DNA of 5,532 nt. Origin: a bacterium (Candidatus Ratteibacteria) CG_4_9_14_3_um_filter_41_21. Its GTDB lineage: Bacteria > Ratteibacteria > UBA8468. The stretch's first letter is position 1. Every line of letters starts with the position of its first letter. Both the position numbers and the translations under genes were made by a program. The notes beneath the pieces are model-generated. The model did no database searches. It was not told the DNA's origin and worked only from the letters and a program-made list of their open reading frames with translations. Below, in pieces: positions 1 through 5,509 of the stretch. The stretch is from positions 1 through 5,532 of the forward strand of contig PFWI01000266.1 in assembly GCA_002791075.1 (NCBI GenBank), in the 5' to 3' direction.

Positions 1-73
1 TCATTGTGAGGCCGAAAAGGCCATGGCAATCTCATGAGATTGCTTCGCCCGCCTCAGGCGGACTCGCAATGAC
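1..73. repeat. Complete GTCATTGCGAG-family inverted repeat, cloverleaf-like
   Basis: The ends TCATTGTGAG (1-10) and CTCGCAATGA (63-72) pair over 10 bp with a single G-T wobble. Three smaller hairpins lie between them: GGCC-GAAAA-GGCC (10-22), the perfect 18-bp palindrome GCAATCTCATGAGATTGC (26-43) and CCGCC-TCA-GGCGG (49-61). Together they would fold as a cloverleaf. The copy probably begins one base outside the window, since other copies start with G. The same family recurs at 86-121, 2294-2329 and 2383-2441, so it is a dispersed repeat. No ORF is present in it. It could be a non-autonomous mobile palindrome (MITE- or REP-like); mobilisation is inferred, not seen. Confidence 0.8.
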
Positions 74-85
74 AACAAGGTGCAC

Positions 86-121
86 GTCATTGCGAGCGAC
101 TGAAAGGAGCGTGGCAATCTC
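86..121 (+). repeat. Half copy of the GTCATTGCGAG-family repeat
   Basis: It starts GTCATTGCGAGCGA and ends AGCGTGGCAATCTC, the left half of the family without the closing CTCGCAATGAC arm. It matches the reverse complement of 2294-2329 at 33 of 36 positions by direct reading, so this half form is itself a recurring unit. It sits 12 bp after the complete copy and just upstream of the promoter-like sequence of the ligase gene. Confidence 0.75.
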
Positions 122-126
122 GTATC

Positions 127-155
127 TTCCTGCTTTCCTGTTTCTGTGGTAAAAT
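127..155 (+). promoter_or_regulatory. Putative promoter of the O-antigen ligase gene
   Basis: An extended -10, TGGTAAAAT (147-155, hexamer TAAAAT at 150-155), lies 17 bp after a weak -35-like TTCCTG (127-132). The hexamer ends six bases before the ATG at 162, so transcription would begin at or next to the start codon. No Shine-Dalgarno is visible before that ATG, which suits a leaderless transcript. The -35 match is poor, and the call rests on the -10 and its spacing. Confidence 0.45.
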
Positions 156-161
156 GTCCTT

Positions 162-2018
162 ATGCCAACTACCAGAAAAGTTCTCCTTTATCTTTTTCTC
201 TTTCTCTCTCCGCTCGCTTTCTGCAAATGGACCTATGACTATACCATCTTTAAACTGATTCTGCCCCAGATTTTTTTTCTCTTTATTGCCATAACATTTT
301 TTTTAGAGAAAAAAAATGTTAGGTATCACAAAACTCTAACTATTCTCCTTTCGCTGTATCTTCTTATCAACGTCCTTTCTTTTCTTATTAATCCCTTTCA
401 TTATCTTAGTTACCCCTATATGATGAAACTATTAACCTATTTTTCCATCTTCCTTTTAACTGTTAATTTACCCTCCCCTCTATCCCCTCCCCTTGAGGGA
501 GGGGAAGGTAGGGGAGGGGGTTATACTAAAAAAATCTTCTTCTTTTTATTTGCTTCCGGCGCGCTTCTTTCCTTCTGGGCGGTCAGTGATTTTTATAAAT
601 TTGGGCTGGTTAATGCCGGATTTGGCAACAAAAATTTTTTTGCCGGCTATATTATTTTTCTTATTCCTTTAGTATTGAGTCTTGCTTTTGCTCCCCCCCA
701 GCAGCCCCCTCACCTCTTATCCTCTCCCCTGGGGGGAGAGGAAGGGAAGGAGAGGGGGAAAATTTACAACAAAATCATCCTCTTTCTCCTTTTTCTCCTC
801 TATTCCTTTGCCCTCGTTCTTACTAAATCCCAGGCGGCTTATTTAGCCACATTTATATCCATTCTGTTTCTTTTCATTTTATACTCCAGAAATAGAAAAA
901 TAGCCTTGCTTAAGACCTTTTTTATTTTATTTTTCTTATTTCTTATTTCTTATTTCTCTAATTTCTATTTTGTCGACCAGATTACCGGAAATGTCAGGTT
1001 TTTGGTCTGGAAAGGGACGCTAAAAATGATTAAAGTCCATCCTTTTTTAGGTTGGGGACCGGGAACCCTTAGCCTTCATTACCCCAATTATAGATTGCCG
1101 GACTATTTCTTGCAGAAGGCGGTTGCTCCCATCACCGACCATGCTCACTGCGAATATTTGGAGATTCTTGCGGAGAGCGGGGTTTTTGGGCTTTTTCTTT
1201 TTATTTCATTTATTTTTTTTATTTTTAGGGAGGGATTTAAATATCACCCTCCCCATTATCCCCTCCCCTTGAGGGAGGGGAAGAGAGGGGAGGGGGAAAG
1301 AGCAATTATTATCGGCCTTTTATCCGGTATCCTGGCAATTCTTATGGATAATCTCCTCTCCACGAATCTTCGGCAATCATTTACTCCCATCCTTCTCTTC
1401 TTTGCGCTGGGATTGGTGGTGTCTTATTCTAAAGGAAAAATGAGAGACCCTTCGCCGAAGGCTCAGGGTGACACCCGGAAATTTTCTTCTCGGTTTTCTG
1501 CTTTAATTTTCTCTTTGCTCATCTTGTTTCTTTCTCTGGCTGGTTTTAATACGGTAAGGAAGGATGTGGTTGCGGGCTTTTATCTTAAAAAATCCCTGGA
1601 AGCAAGATTAAAGAAAAATTTTCCTCAATCTATTGCTTATTATAAAAAGACCATTTCCATTGATAAATTCAATCCTATTGCTTATTATAAACTTGCTTTT
1701 GCCTACGGGGTCTTAAAAAAGTACGATCAGGCGCTTTCCACCTATGAAAAACTTTATCCCCTTTCTCCCCATTATGCGCAGATCGATAAAAATATGGCGG
1801 TTCTCTATTACACCGAGGGGCGTTTGAGTGCATCTTTGTCCTACTTTCGGCAAGCGGAGAAACTTAATCCCTATGATGTTGACGTTCTTTGCTCTATTGC
1901 CTCAATTTTCATCATTAAGAAAGAATTCCCGAAAGCGAAATTCTATCTGAAAAGGGTCTTAGCACTTGATGCAAAAAACTCATATGCTTTAAGGAACTTG
2001 AAAAAAACAGGAAATTAG
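162..2018 (+). CDS. O-antigen ligase family (Wzy_C) membrane protein with C-terminal TPR domain
   Basis: 618 residues. Members of this family (WaaL, Wzy, PglL/PilO-like) move or polymerise undecaprenyl-linked glycan at the outer face of the inner membrane. About 13 hydrophobic segments can be read by eye (near 7-21, 29-48, 58-75, 87-103, 122-140, 158-177, 204-221, 224-241, 248-268, 340-356, 381-396, 405-421 and 445-462). The large loop 269-339 has the family signature: R279, VHPFLGWGPGT (292-302) and DHAHCEYLE (326-334), with H328 probably the catalytic-type histidine. Residues about 473-606 form roughly four TPR units, predicted periplasmic. The N-terminus (PLAFCKWTYDYT) is typical, so the first ATG is accepted although no Shine-Dalgarno is seen. 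Four palindromic repeats are read through in frame, at residues about 104-120, 182-199, 362-378 and 428-438. They add low-complexity Pro/Gly/Glu/Arg-rich stretches that do not look like this family. The exact acceptor and glycan cannot be told, and no other glycan gene is in view. Confidence 0.85.
   Translation: MPTTRKVLLYLFLFLSPLAFCKWTYDYTIFKLILPQIFFLFIAITFFLEKKNVRYHKTLTILLSLYLLINVLSFLINPFHYLSYPYMMKLLTYFSIFLLTVNLPSPLSPPLEGGEGRGGGYTKKIFFFLFASGALLSFWAVSDFYKFGLVNAGFGNKNFFAGYIIFLIPLVLSLAFAPPQQPPHLLSSPLGGEEGKERGKIYNKIILFLLFLLYSFALVLTKSQAAYLATFISILFLFILYSRNRKIALLKTFFILFFLFLISYFSNFYFVDQITGNVRFLVWKGTLKMIKVHPFLGWGPGTLSLHYPNYRLPDYFLQKAVAPITDHAHCEYLEILAESGVFGLFLFISFIFFIFREGFKYHPPHYPLPLREGKRGEGERAIIIGLLSGILAILMDNLLSTNLRQSFTPILLFFALGLVVSYSKGKMRDPSPKAQGDTRKFSSRFSALIFSLLILFLSLAGFNTVRKDVVAGFYLKKSLEARLKKNFPQSIAYYKKTISIDKFNPIAYYKLAFAYGVLKKYDQALSTYEKLYPLSPHYAQIDKNMAVLYYTEGRLSASLSYFRQAEKLNPYDVDVLCSIASIFIIKKEFPKAKFYLKRVLALDAKNSYALRNLKKTGN
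471..520 (+). repeat. In-frame 50-bp C/G-strand palindrome, copy 1
   Basis: The outer stem is CCCTCCCC (471-478) with GGGGAGGG (511-518). The inner stem is CCCCTCCC (484-491) with GGGAGGGG (497-504) around a 5-base loop. It is 46/50 identical to 1247-1296 in the same orientation. Here it is read from its first base as PSPLSPPLEGGEGRGGG (residues 104-120), between hydrophobic segments 4 and 5. The 3' half, with four runs of at least three G, is also a G-quadruplex motif on the mRNA-sense strand. Confidence 0.85.
705..758 (+). repeat. In-frame palindrome of the same type, diverged copy 2
   Basis: The outer stem is CCCCCTC (705-711) with GAGGGGG (752-758). The inner stem is CCTCTCCCC (721-729) with GGGGAGAGG (733-741) around three bases. 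Length is 54 bp, exactly 18 codons, read as residues 182-199 (beginning PPHLLSSPLGG). It has the same pyrimidine-arm/purine-arm layout and nested stems as copies 1 and 3 but clearly different sequence. It is either an older insertion or a sister family. It lies between hydrophobic segments 6 and 7. Confidence 0.75.
1247..1296 (+). repeat. In-frame 50-bp palindrome, copy 3 (different reading frame)
   Basis: The sequence is 46/50 identical to 471-520, with outer stem 1247-1254/1287-1294 and inner stem 1260-1267/1273-1280. Its first base is a third codon position, so the ribosome reads it in another frame from copy 1, giving PPHYPLPLREGKRGEGE (residues 363-379). The element is therefore open in at least two frames. 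It lies between hydrophobic segments 10 and 11. The 3' half (1273-1296) is again a G-quadruplex motif. Confidence 0.85.
1443..1473 (+). repeat. In-frame short palindrome of a second family (AGACCCTTCG...AGGGTGACA)
   Basis: It has nested pairing: ACCCT (1447-1451) with AGGGT (1465-1469), and CCTTC-GCC-GAAGG at 1449-1461. The form AGACCCTTCG...CTCAGGGTGACA is one I recognise as a dispersed bacterial repeat; only one copy is in this window, so repeat status is partly from memory. It is read in frame as RDPSPKAQGDT (residues 428-438) between hydrophobic segments 12 and 13. Confidence 0.55.
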
Positions 2019-2026
2019 AGTAAGAT
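1998..2026 (+). promoter_or_regulatory. Putative promoter of rpmB inside the end of the ligase gene
   Basis: TTGAAA (1998-2003) and TAAGAT (2021-2026) are separated by exactly 17 bp. The -10-like hexamer ends six bases before the rpmB ATG at 2033, the same spacing as at the ligase gene. A transcript from here would start at the initiation codon. No Shine-Dalgarno stands before that ATG. rpmB could also be reached by readthrough from the ligase gene, which ends 14 bp upstream. Confidence 0.45.
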
Positions 2027-2032
2027 AACATT

Positions 2033-2200
2033 ATGGCAAAAATATGTTCAATTTGCGGTAAAAAACCGCAGAGCGGAAATTTAGTCAGCCATTCTCATCG
2101 AAAGACCAGGAGAGCCTGGCTACCAAATCTGCAAAAGGTTAGATTGGAGAAGGGTGCAAAAAAAATCTATCTCTGCACCAAGTGCCTTAAGAAACAATGA
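2033..2200 (+). CDS. rpmB: 50S ribosomal protein L28, zinc-ribbon form
   Basis: 55 residues, starting [17 protein letters not shown]28 is a small basic protein of the large ribosomal subunit. The reading shows the family pattern: the N-terminal CxxCGK with C5 and C8, the core [19 protein letters not shown] (residues 19-37) and a C-terminal CTKC (C48, C51). The four cysteines make this the zinc-binding (C+) type. It is at the short end for bacterial L28, which usually runs about 60-78 residues. The first ATG is chosen because MAKxCxxCGK is the normal family start. The gene stands 14 bp after the ligase gene with no functional link to it, and probably has its own promoter at 1998-2026. It is followed by the repeat-filled convergent gap. 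Confidence 0.9.
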   Translation: MAKICSICGKKPQSGNLVSHSHRKTRRAWLPNLQKVRLEKGAKKIYLCTKCLKKQ

Positions 2201-2229
2201 TCTTGATTGCATAGGAATTTCCTTTTTCT

Positions 2230-2284
2230 AACCACGAATTAACGCGAATTACTCTAATTCGTAAAATTCGATAAATTCGTGGTT
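2230..2284. repeat. ACGAATT-type inverted repeat, possible bidirectional terminator
   Basis: Perfect 11-bp ends AACCACGAATT (2230-2240) and AATTCGTGGTT (2274-2284) enclose a hairpin CGAATTA-CTC-TAATTCG (2245-2261). It sits 29 bp after the rpmB stop, between convergent genes, where a transcription terminator would be expected, and is followed by TTTATAA rather than a long T run. A half copy of the same family lies at 5510-5532, so it is a dispersed repeat first; terminator activity is inference. Confidence 0.7.
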
Positions 2285-2293
2285 TTATAACTT

Positions 2294-2329
2294 GAGATTG
2301 CCACGCTCATTTTATTCGCTCGCAATGAC
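2294..2329 (-). repeat. Reversed half copy of the GTCATTGCGAG-family repeat
   Basis: Read on the minus strand it starts GTCATTGCGAGCGA and ends AGCGTGGCAATCTC, 33/36 identical to 86-121. Part of it (2305-2329) has been duplicated as the first portion of the 42-bp tandem repeat that follows. Confidence 0.75.
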
Positions 2330-2388
2330 AATGCTGGGGGGTCATTGCTCATTTTATTCGCTCGCAATGACAATGCTGGGGGGTCATT
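2305..2388. repeat. Two perfect tandem copies of a 42-bp unit
   Basis: Positions 2305-2346 and 2347-2388 are identical, starting GCTCATTTTATTCG and ending CTGGGGGGTCATT. The next two bases (GC) also match the unit. Each unit contains a right-hand piece of the GTCATTGCGAG family plus a linker with six G. The lack of any difference suggests a recent duplication, such as slippage between GTCATTG stretches. Confidence 0.9.
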
Positions 2389-2441
2389 GCGAGGCATAGC
2401 CGAAGCAATCTCATTTTTTTACACTTTGGACTCGCAATGAC
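2383..2441. repeat. GTCATTGCGAG-family element overlapping the recJ 3' end
   Basis: Perfect 11-bp ends are GTCATTGCGAG (2383-2393) and CTCGCAATGAC (2431-2441). The first inner arm is GGC-ATA-GCC (2393-2401), followed by GCAATCTC (2405-2412) with its partner arm missing. The right 23 bp lie inside recJ and encode its last seven residues and the stop codon. Confidence 0.8.
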
Positions 2442-4149
2442 CACTATTCTTTATATCCTTTAAATTTAATTGGATGCGTTTTATTCCCTGCCAATCATTT
2501 ATATTAGGATAATAGGCAGCGTCAACAACCTCACCCGGAGAAAGGTCAACTGTTTTTGCCATGCCAAAACCGGCGGCTTCTAAATAGGTTCCTTTCCCCA
2601 TCCCATCCACCGGATGGCAGCCCTCCTTCAACCAACAAAAAAGATGCTCGGGATTTTTTCTCAAAAAATTTCCTACTATTAGATTTCGGGACGCGAAAAC
2701 AGGGCGTGGATTTCCGCGTCCGAAGGGAGCCAGCCCTTTTAAGTCATCAAGAAAAGAAGGTGTAATTTCCTGCAGGGAAAGCAACGAATCAATACTAATT
2801 TTTTTCTTGAAGTCATCTTCAGAAATGGACCTTCTTGCCTCTTCTTCCAACCTCTTTTTAAATTGAGGAATCTTTTCTTTCTTTAAGGTTAAACCAATGG
2901 CGAGTTTGTGCCCTCCACAGGAAAGGAGCAAATCTTTGCACCTTTTTATGGCAGAAAAAAGATGGAAATTTTCAATTGACCTTCCCGAGCCCTTTGCAAT
3001 TCCTTTTTCCAGACAGAGAACAATGGTGGGTCGATAAAATTTCTCCACAACCTTACTTGCTACAATTCCTGCCACTCCGGGATGCCATCCTTCTTTGATA
3101 AGAACAATGGAGTAACTTGAGTCCAGTTTCTCTTTTTTAATTAAATCGCATGCCTCTTTAAACATATCTTTTTGAATTTCCTGGCGCTCCTGATTTTGTT
3201 TATCTAATTTTTTAGCGATGGTATTTGCTTTTTCATAAGATTTAGTCGAAAGTAGTTCAACCGATTCTTTTGCTGAGGCAACTCTGCCGGCAGCATTAAG
3301 CCGTGGTCCCAGGAGAAAACCAACATGATGGGGATTAATTTCCTGGTCGGTCAGTTTTGAAACCCGGAGCAAGGCCTTTATTCCCTCCTTCTTTGATTCT
3401 TTGATTTGTTTTAACCCTTCTGTTACTAAAATTCTGTTTTCTCCTGTTAGGGGTACCAAATCTGCAATTGTGCCCAGAGCAACCAGGTCAAGGTGCTGGC
3501 TCAAATCACCCCCCGTGGCAGAATTTCCTTTTAATGCTTGTATCAGTTTATAGGCAACGCCAACACCTGCCAAATATTTTAATTCCTCCGGGCATTCGCC
3601 GACCATCGGGTCAATAGTAACCAGAGATTCTATCCTTTTTCCCTCTTCGGGAAGGTGATGGTCGGTAATAATGATGTCAATCCCTAAACTTTTAGCGAAA
3701 AGAATCTCTTCACTATTAGTAATACCACAATCAACGGTAATGATTAAACTCACCTTTTGTGCGTGCGCTAATTTTAGTGCTTCCTTATTAAGACCATAAC
3801 CCTCAGTTAGCCGATTCGGGATATAGAAAAGACTCTTTAGTCCTAATTCTCTAAAAAACGAAAGAAGGAGAGCGATTGAAGTAACTCCGTCAACGTCATA
3901 GTCTCCGTAAATGAGAATTTTTTCTCCCTTCTCTTTTGCCGCTTTTATTCTTTCTACGGCTTTTTCCATTCCGGCTAAAAGAAATGGGTTAGCTAAATCA
4001 TTAAAAGAAGGATGGAGGAATTTTTCGGCTTTATTTTTGGTGGTTATCCCCCGGTTAATCAGAAGTCGGGAAAGAATTTCAGAGATGTTCAGTTCCCTGC
4101 TTAAGTTTTTAACCAAATCTTTATCGGCTTCTTTTATTTTCCAGATCAT
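2419..4149 (-). CDS. recJ: Single-stranded-DNA-specific exonuclease RecJ
   Basis: 576 residues, normal for the family (about 560-580). RecJ is a cytoplasmic 5'-3' exonuclease on single-stranded DNA, acting in RecFOR recombination, mismatch repair and base excision repair, and needs Mn/Mg. The DHH core is complete: DYDVDG (83-88), VDCGI (139-143), DHH (163-165), D221 to D230 in DLVALGTIAD and GPRLNAAGR (281-289). The DHHA1 domain follows, with HPGVAGIVASK (356-366), GSGRS (387-391) and CGGH (411-414), then the C-terminal OB-fold region with APFGRGNPRP (474-483). Conservation ends at LNLKDIK (561-567). The tail NSGHCESKV is mostly encoded by a dispersed repeat, with the stop inside it. The first ATG suits the family (short lead before the region ending in FLHPS, 44-48). 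Only a weak purine-rich GGAAAAG precedes it. The gene follows apbE by 38 bp in the same direction and is probably cotranscribed with it. No catalytic residue is missing, so it should be active. Confidence 0.95.
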   Translation of the reverse strand: MIWKIKEADKDLVKNLSRELNISEILSRLLINRGITTKNKAEKFLHPSFNDLANPFLLAGMEKAVERIKAAKEKGEKILIYGDYDVDGVTSIALLLSFFRELGLKSLFYIPNRLTEGYGLNKEALKLAHAQKVSLIITVDCGITNSEEILFAKSLGIDIIITDHHLPEEGKRIESLVTIDPMVGECPEELKYLAGVGVAYKLIQALKGNSATGGDLSQHLDLVALGTIADLVPLTGENRILVTEGLKQIKESKKEGIKALLRVSKLTDQEINPHHVGFLLGPRLNAAGRVASAKESVELLSTKSYEKANTIAKKLDKQNQERQEIQKDMFKEACDLIKKEKLDSSYSIVLIKEGWHPGVAGIVASKVVEKFYRPTIVLCLEKGIAKGSGRSIENFHLFSAIKRCKDLLLSCGGHKLAIGLTLKKEKIPQFKKRLEEEARRSISEDDFKKKISIDSLLSLQEITPSFLDDLKGLAPFGRGNPRPVFASRNLIVGNFLRKNPEHLFCWLKEGCHPVDGMGKGTYLEAAGFGMAKTVDLSPGEVVDAAYYPNINDWQGIKRIQLNLKDIKNSGHCESKV

Positions 4150-4187
4150 TATCTTTCTTTTCCATCTTTTTCCTTCCCCCTTTTTCC

Positions 4188-5036
4188 TTATAAATTCGTA
4201 GTTACGTTTCCTTCCGAATCTATAAGAAAATAGGAGAGATTCAGTTTTTGCAGAATTTTTTCTCCCTTTTCTCTCCCCATAACTATAAGTGCGGTAGCAA
4301 GACCGTCGGCAGTAACGGCTTCCGGGGCAATGATGGTTACGCTAGCAAGTTCGCAAGCAGATTTTCCGGTTCTAAAATTAATGATATGCCCTGGTCTTTC
4401 GTAATTGCCGGAGGTACAAACCGCTTGATTCTTTACCTTTATTGTTTTAAAGATTTCTTTCTTGTGGAATGGATTTCTGATAGCAATGCTATAAATTTTT
4501 TCCCCAAAGACTTTAAGGTCTCCTCCGGCATTGACTACACCTTTTTTTATTCCTTCTTTTTGAAGAAGTTTAACGGTTTCGTCAACGATGTATCCCTTGG
4601 CAATTCCGCCAAGGTCCAAACGCATTCCTTCCTCGGCAAGTTTTACTCTTCTACCTTTCTCCTCAATAATAATTTTTTTATAACCGCCGGAAGAATATGC
4701 AGGGTTAAACGCTCCATCGGTTAACTGACTATAGAAAAGAGCCATCTTTAACAAGGAGAGAAGTTCCGGGGATATTTTCACCCATTTGCCTGCGCTCTTA
4801 TTAATTCGGTAGAGGTCATTTCCCGCCTGGTAATAACTTAGACTTTTTTCTTTTTTCTTTATTTCCCTGAAGGCAAGGCTAAGGGCTTTTCTTGCTTTTG
4901 GGCGGTTTTTCTCAATAACGGTAATTTCGACCTGGGTTCCTAAAAGGAAATCCGATTTTTTGAAAGTTCTTTCCCCGCAACCGGAAAGGAACAGTAAGAA
5001 TAACAGACCGATAAAGTAAAAATTTTTCTTAATCAC
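4188..5036 (-). CDS. apbE: FAD:protein FMN transferase, ApbE family lipoprotein
   Basis: 282 residues, somewhat shorter than the usual 310-350. ApbE attaches FMN from FAD to a Ser/Thr of target flavoproteins such as RnfG/RnfD or NqrB/NqrC on the outer face of the inner membrane. The N-terminus is a lipoprotein signal with lipobox LSGC and C20 as the lipidated cysteine. Family motifs follow: [10 protein letters not shown] (31-40), [10 protein letters not shown] (140-149), NAGGD (169-173), TSGNYER (208-214), HIINFRTG (217-224) and TADGLATAL (242-250), where D244 and T248 would bind the metal. The usual HIxDPRTG is changed to HIINFRTG. The start is GTG, overlapping the deaminase stop as GTGA; it is kept because it gives a well-formed signal peptide and implies translational coupling. 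No Rnf or Nqr gene is in the window, so the substrate is unknown. Confidence 0.92.
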   Translation of the reverse strand: MIKKNFYFIGLLFLLFLSGCGERTFKKSDFLLGTQVEITVIEKNRPKARKALSLAFREIKKKEKSLSYYQAGNDLYRINKSAGKWVKISPELLSLLKMALFYSQLTDGAFNPAYSSGGYKKIIIEEKGRRVKLAEEGMRLDLGGIAKGYIVDETVKLLQKEGIKKGVVNAGGDLKVFGEKIYSIAIRNPFHKKEIFKTIKVKNQAVCTSGNYERPGHIINFRTGKSACELASVTIIAPEAVTADGLATALIVMGREKGEKILQKLNLSYFLIDSEGNVTTNL

Positions 5037-5500
5037 CGATGACCACGTCGTTTTTTTAGCCTTATCAATTCTATTTTAGCCTCTTTTAAAATTTCCCGGG
5101 CAAATTTATCCGGATAACCTTCGACAATAAAAATTCTTTTAATTTCGCTGTTGGCGAGCATCTTGGCGCAGGTGATACAAGGTTGGCAGGTAACATAAAT
5201 ATCGCTTCCTTCAAGGGAGATTCGGGAACCTGCTGCTTGAACAATAGCGTTTTGTTCTGCATGCAAGCCGCGGCAGAGTTCCTGTCTTTCCCCGGAAGGG
5301 ATTTTTAATTTTTCCCGGAGGCATCCTATGTCCAGACAATGGCGAAGACCGCGGGGAGCGCCGTTATAACCGGTCGCCAAAATTCTCTTATCCTTGACGA
5401 TGACTGCTCCAACTTTTCGCCGCAGACAGGTGGAACGGGTGCTTACAAGTTTAGCGATCGTCATAAAATAATCGTTCCAGGAAGGTCTTGTTTTTTTCAT
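5033..5500 (-). CDS. dCMP deaminase family protein (ComEB-like)
   Basis: 155 residues from the ATG at 5500. The family deaminates dCMP to dUMP, feeding dTMP synthesis, in the cytoplasm. The zinc catalytic motifs are complete: HAEQNAI, with H80 and E82, and QPCITC, with C108 and C111. Upstream conserved stretches match bacterial members: [38 protein letters not shown] (54-55), GC (59-60) and ELCRGLHAE. The extra H54/C55/C60/C76 may form the second, structural zinc site known in T4 dCMP deaminase. A longer frame from 5521 adds seven residues (MNTNKKL), but these come from a dispersed repeat, and homologues start two to five residues before RPSW, so 5500 is preferred. Neither start has a Shine-Dalgarno. 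The 3' end overlaps apbE by four bases. Substrate preference (dCMP versus another cytidine compound) is inferred from the family. Confidence 0.9.
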   Translation of the reverse strand: MKKTRPSWNDYFMTIAKLVSTRSTCLRRKVGAVIVKDKRILATGYNGAPRGLRHCLDIGCLREKLKIPSGERQELCRGLHAEQNAIVQAAGSRISLEGSDIYVTCQPCITCAKMLANSEIKRIFIVEGYPDKFAREILKEAKIELIRLKKRRGHR

Positions 5501-5509
5501 AAGTTTTTT

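Noticed and set aside
1..73. tRNA gene suggested by a 73-base cloverleaf
   Set aside because: It lacks a GTTCGAATC-type T loop, a 7-nt anticodon loop and a standard 7-bp acceptor stem. The closing stem is 10 bp and the sequence belongs to a repeat family.
2212..2229. AGGAATTTCCTTTTT after rpmB as an intrinsic terminator
   Set aside because: The stem is only five AT-rich pairs with a one-base loop, too small to work; the inverted repeat at 2230-2284 is a better candidate.
2305..2390. CRISPR array
   Set aside because: There are only two directly adjacent identical units without spacers, derived from a dispersed palindrome, and no cas gene is near.
2556..2765. Plus-strand open frame of 69 codons
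   Set aside because: It lies wholly antisense to the well-supported recJ and resembles no family.
2121..3466. Shared 13-mer TACCAAATCTGCA in rpmB and recJ
   Set aside because: It lies in coding sequence of unrelated proteins in different contexts with no flanking similarity; chance is the simplest explanation.
3507..3542. GNSATGGDLS stretch in RecJ (residues about 208-217) with a GGGGGG run, as another repeat insertion
   Set aside because: The spacing between neighbouring RecJ motifs is normal, there is no palindrome, and no second copy is seen in the window.
3911..4201. Plus-strand open frame of 96 codons
   Set aside because: It is antisense to the start of recJ, and its apparent hydrophobicity comes from the complementary Lys/Glu-rich codons.
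4184..4203. Possible decayed ACGAATT repeat at the apbE 3' end (AACTACGAATTTATAA on the minus strand)
   Set aside because: The match is short (about 13 of 15 bases), there is no inverted partner, and it could be chance in AT-rich DNA.
4248..4724. Plus-strand open frame of 158 codons
   Set aside because: It is antisense to apbE, whose motifs are complete; no recognisable domain.
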